Under the pieces are notes generated by a model. That model ran no database searches and had not been told where the DNA came from. It was given only the letters and a program-made list of their open reading frames with translations. DNA of 7,089 bases from Hyphomicrobiales bacterium (lineage in GTDB: Bacteria; Pseudomonadota; Alphaproteobacteria; Rhizobiales; Kaistiaceae): positions 1 through 7,089 of the forward strand of contig JAFKJZ010000393.1 in the NCBI GenBank assembly GCA_017305815.1, given 5' to 3'. Made by a program: the position numbers and the translations under genes. Numbering within the stretch: the stretch's first letter is position 1; each line of letters begins with the position of its first letter. Of the stretch, positions 6,707-7,089 are shown in pieces.

Positions 6707-7089
6707 GACAGGGGCTCCGGTTCGGATGCGGCACCCTTGATCGCGCCGGTGATAAGGCCGACGATTTCGTCGCGCGTGGTCTCGGCGACGCGTCGCGTCG
6801 CGATCGAGTTGCCGAGTCGCATGACCGTGATGCGGTCGGCATGGCGGAAGACGAAATCGAAGTCGTGGCTGATGCAGAGGATCGTCTTGCCCCTGGCGCG
6901 AAGGTCGCGAAGGATGTTGCCGACATGGGCGGTCTCGCGCACGCCGAGGGCGGCGGTCGGCTCGTCGAGCAGCATGATCGGCAGGTTGAGCCGGACGGCG
7001 CGCGCCACGGCGACGATCTGGCGTTCGCCGCCGGACAGAAGGCCGATCTGGGTCCGCACCGAGCCGACGCGAATGCGCAGGTCGTCGAG
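6703..7089 (-). CDS. Sugar-type ABC transporter ATP-binding protein (5' part outside window)
   Basis: This is the C-terminal 128 residues of an ABC ATPase entering from the right edge. Counting from the edge, the signature motif LSGGERQ is at 18-24, Walker B IMLLDEPTAALG at 38-49 with catalytic E43, and the H-loop histidine at 75 in ISHDFDFVF. Walker A and the Q-loop lie outside the window. The tail after DRITVMRLG is short, with ETTRDEIVGLITGAI near the end. That fits the single-domain sugar ATPases of the FrcA kind found in rhizobia, rather than the duplicated RbsA kind, though the missing half could hold a first domain. It would energise the permease encoded directly downstream, with a 4-bp overlap. 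The binding-protein gene is probably further upstream, outside the window. Confidence 0.93.
   Translation of the reverse strand, partial: LDDLRIRVGSVRTQIGLLSGGERQIVAVARAVRLNLPIMLLDEPTAALGVRETAHVGNILRDLRARGKTILCISHDFDFVFRHADRITVMRLGNSIATRRVAETTRDEIVGLITGAIKGAASEPEPLS
6715..6718 (-). promoter_or_regulatory. Ribosome binding site of the permease gene
   Basis: GGAG on the minus strand lies 8 nt before the permease ATG, inside the last codons of the ATPase gene. With the ATGA stop/start overlap at 6703-6706, it supports this start and coupled translation of the two transporter genes. Confidence 0.7.

Noticed and set aside
5658..6926. A 422-codon minus-strand frame across the transporter genes
   Set aside because: It is out of frame with both the permease and the ATPase, whose family motifs are unmistakable; its translation is His/Arg/Pro-rich and low in complexity.

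Overview
The window is about two-thirds G+C with strong codon bias. It carries a carbohydrate-type ABC transporter operon typical of soil and plant-associated bacteria. This suggests a high-GC alphaproteobacterium, probably of the Rhizobiales; that placement is an inference from composition and protein character, with no marker gene present.

Layout. (1) Positions 1-5163, minus strand: one very long gene, open for 1,721 codons from a GTG start at 5163 and running off the left edge without a stop. Read in order it has an N-terminal beta-sandwich-like region, a transglutaminase-like Cys/His region, a DUF4011-like segment, a complete set of UPF1-like superfamily 1 helicase motifs, and a PD-(D/E)XK/Vsr-like nuclease of the MTES_1575 type. 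This is the architecture of giant DUF4011 helicase-nuclease proteins, some of which (the Hhe type) are reported as single-gene anti-phage systems. (2) Positions 5164-5300: a short leader for that gene with a G-rich ribosome binding site and no clear promoter. (3) Positions 5301-5700, plus strand: a gene fossil in which an aldo/keto reductase C-terminal piece is joined to a flavodoxin C-terminal piece, broken by several frameshifts. (4) Positions 5732-7089, minus strand: the end of a sugar ABC transporter operon, with an ATPase entering from the right edge and an RbsC-type permease overlapping it by 4 bp (ATGA).

How it fits together. The ABC genes form one translationally coupled operon for import of an unidentified sugar or related solute. 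The helicase-nuclease is a separate unit transcribed in the same direction, with the decayed redox locus between them. A large defence-like gene beside wreckage of metabolic genes, with a composition change inside its own 3' end, suggests an accessory region assembled by recombination. The most interesting object is the helicase-nuclease. It is easily missed because it has no stop codon in the window and is covered by long spurious reading frames on both strands.
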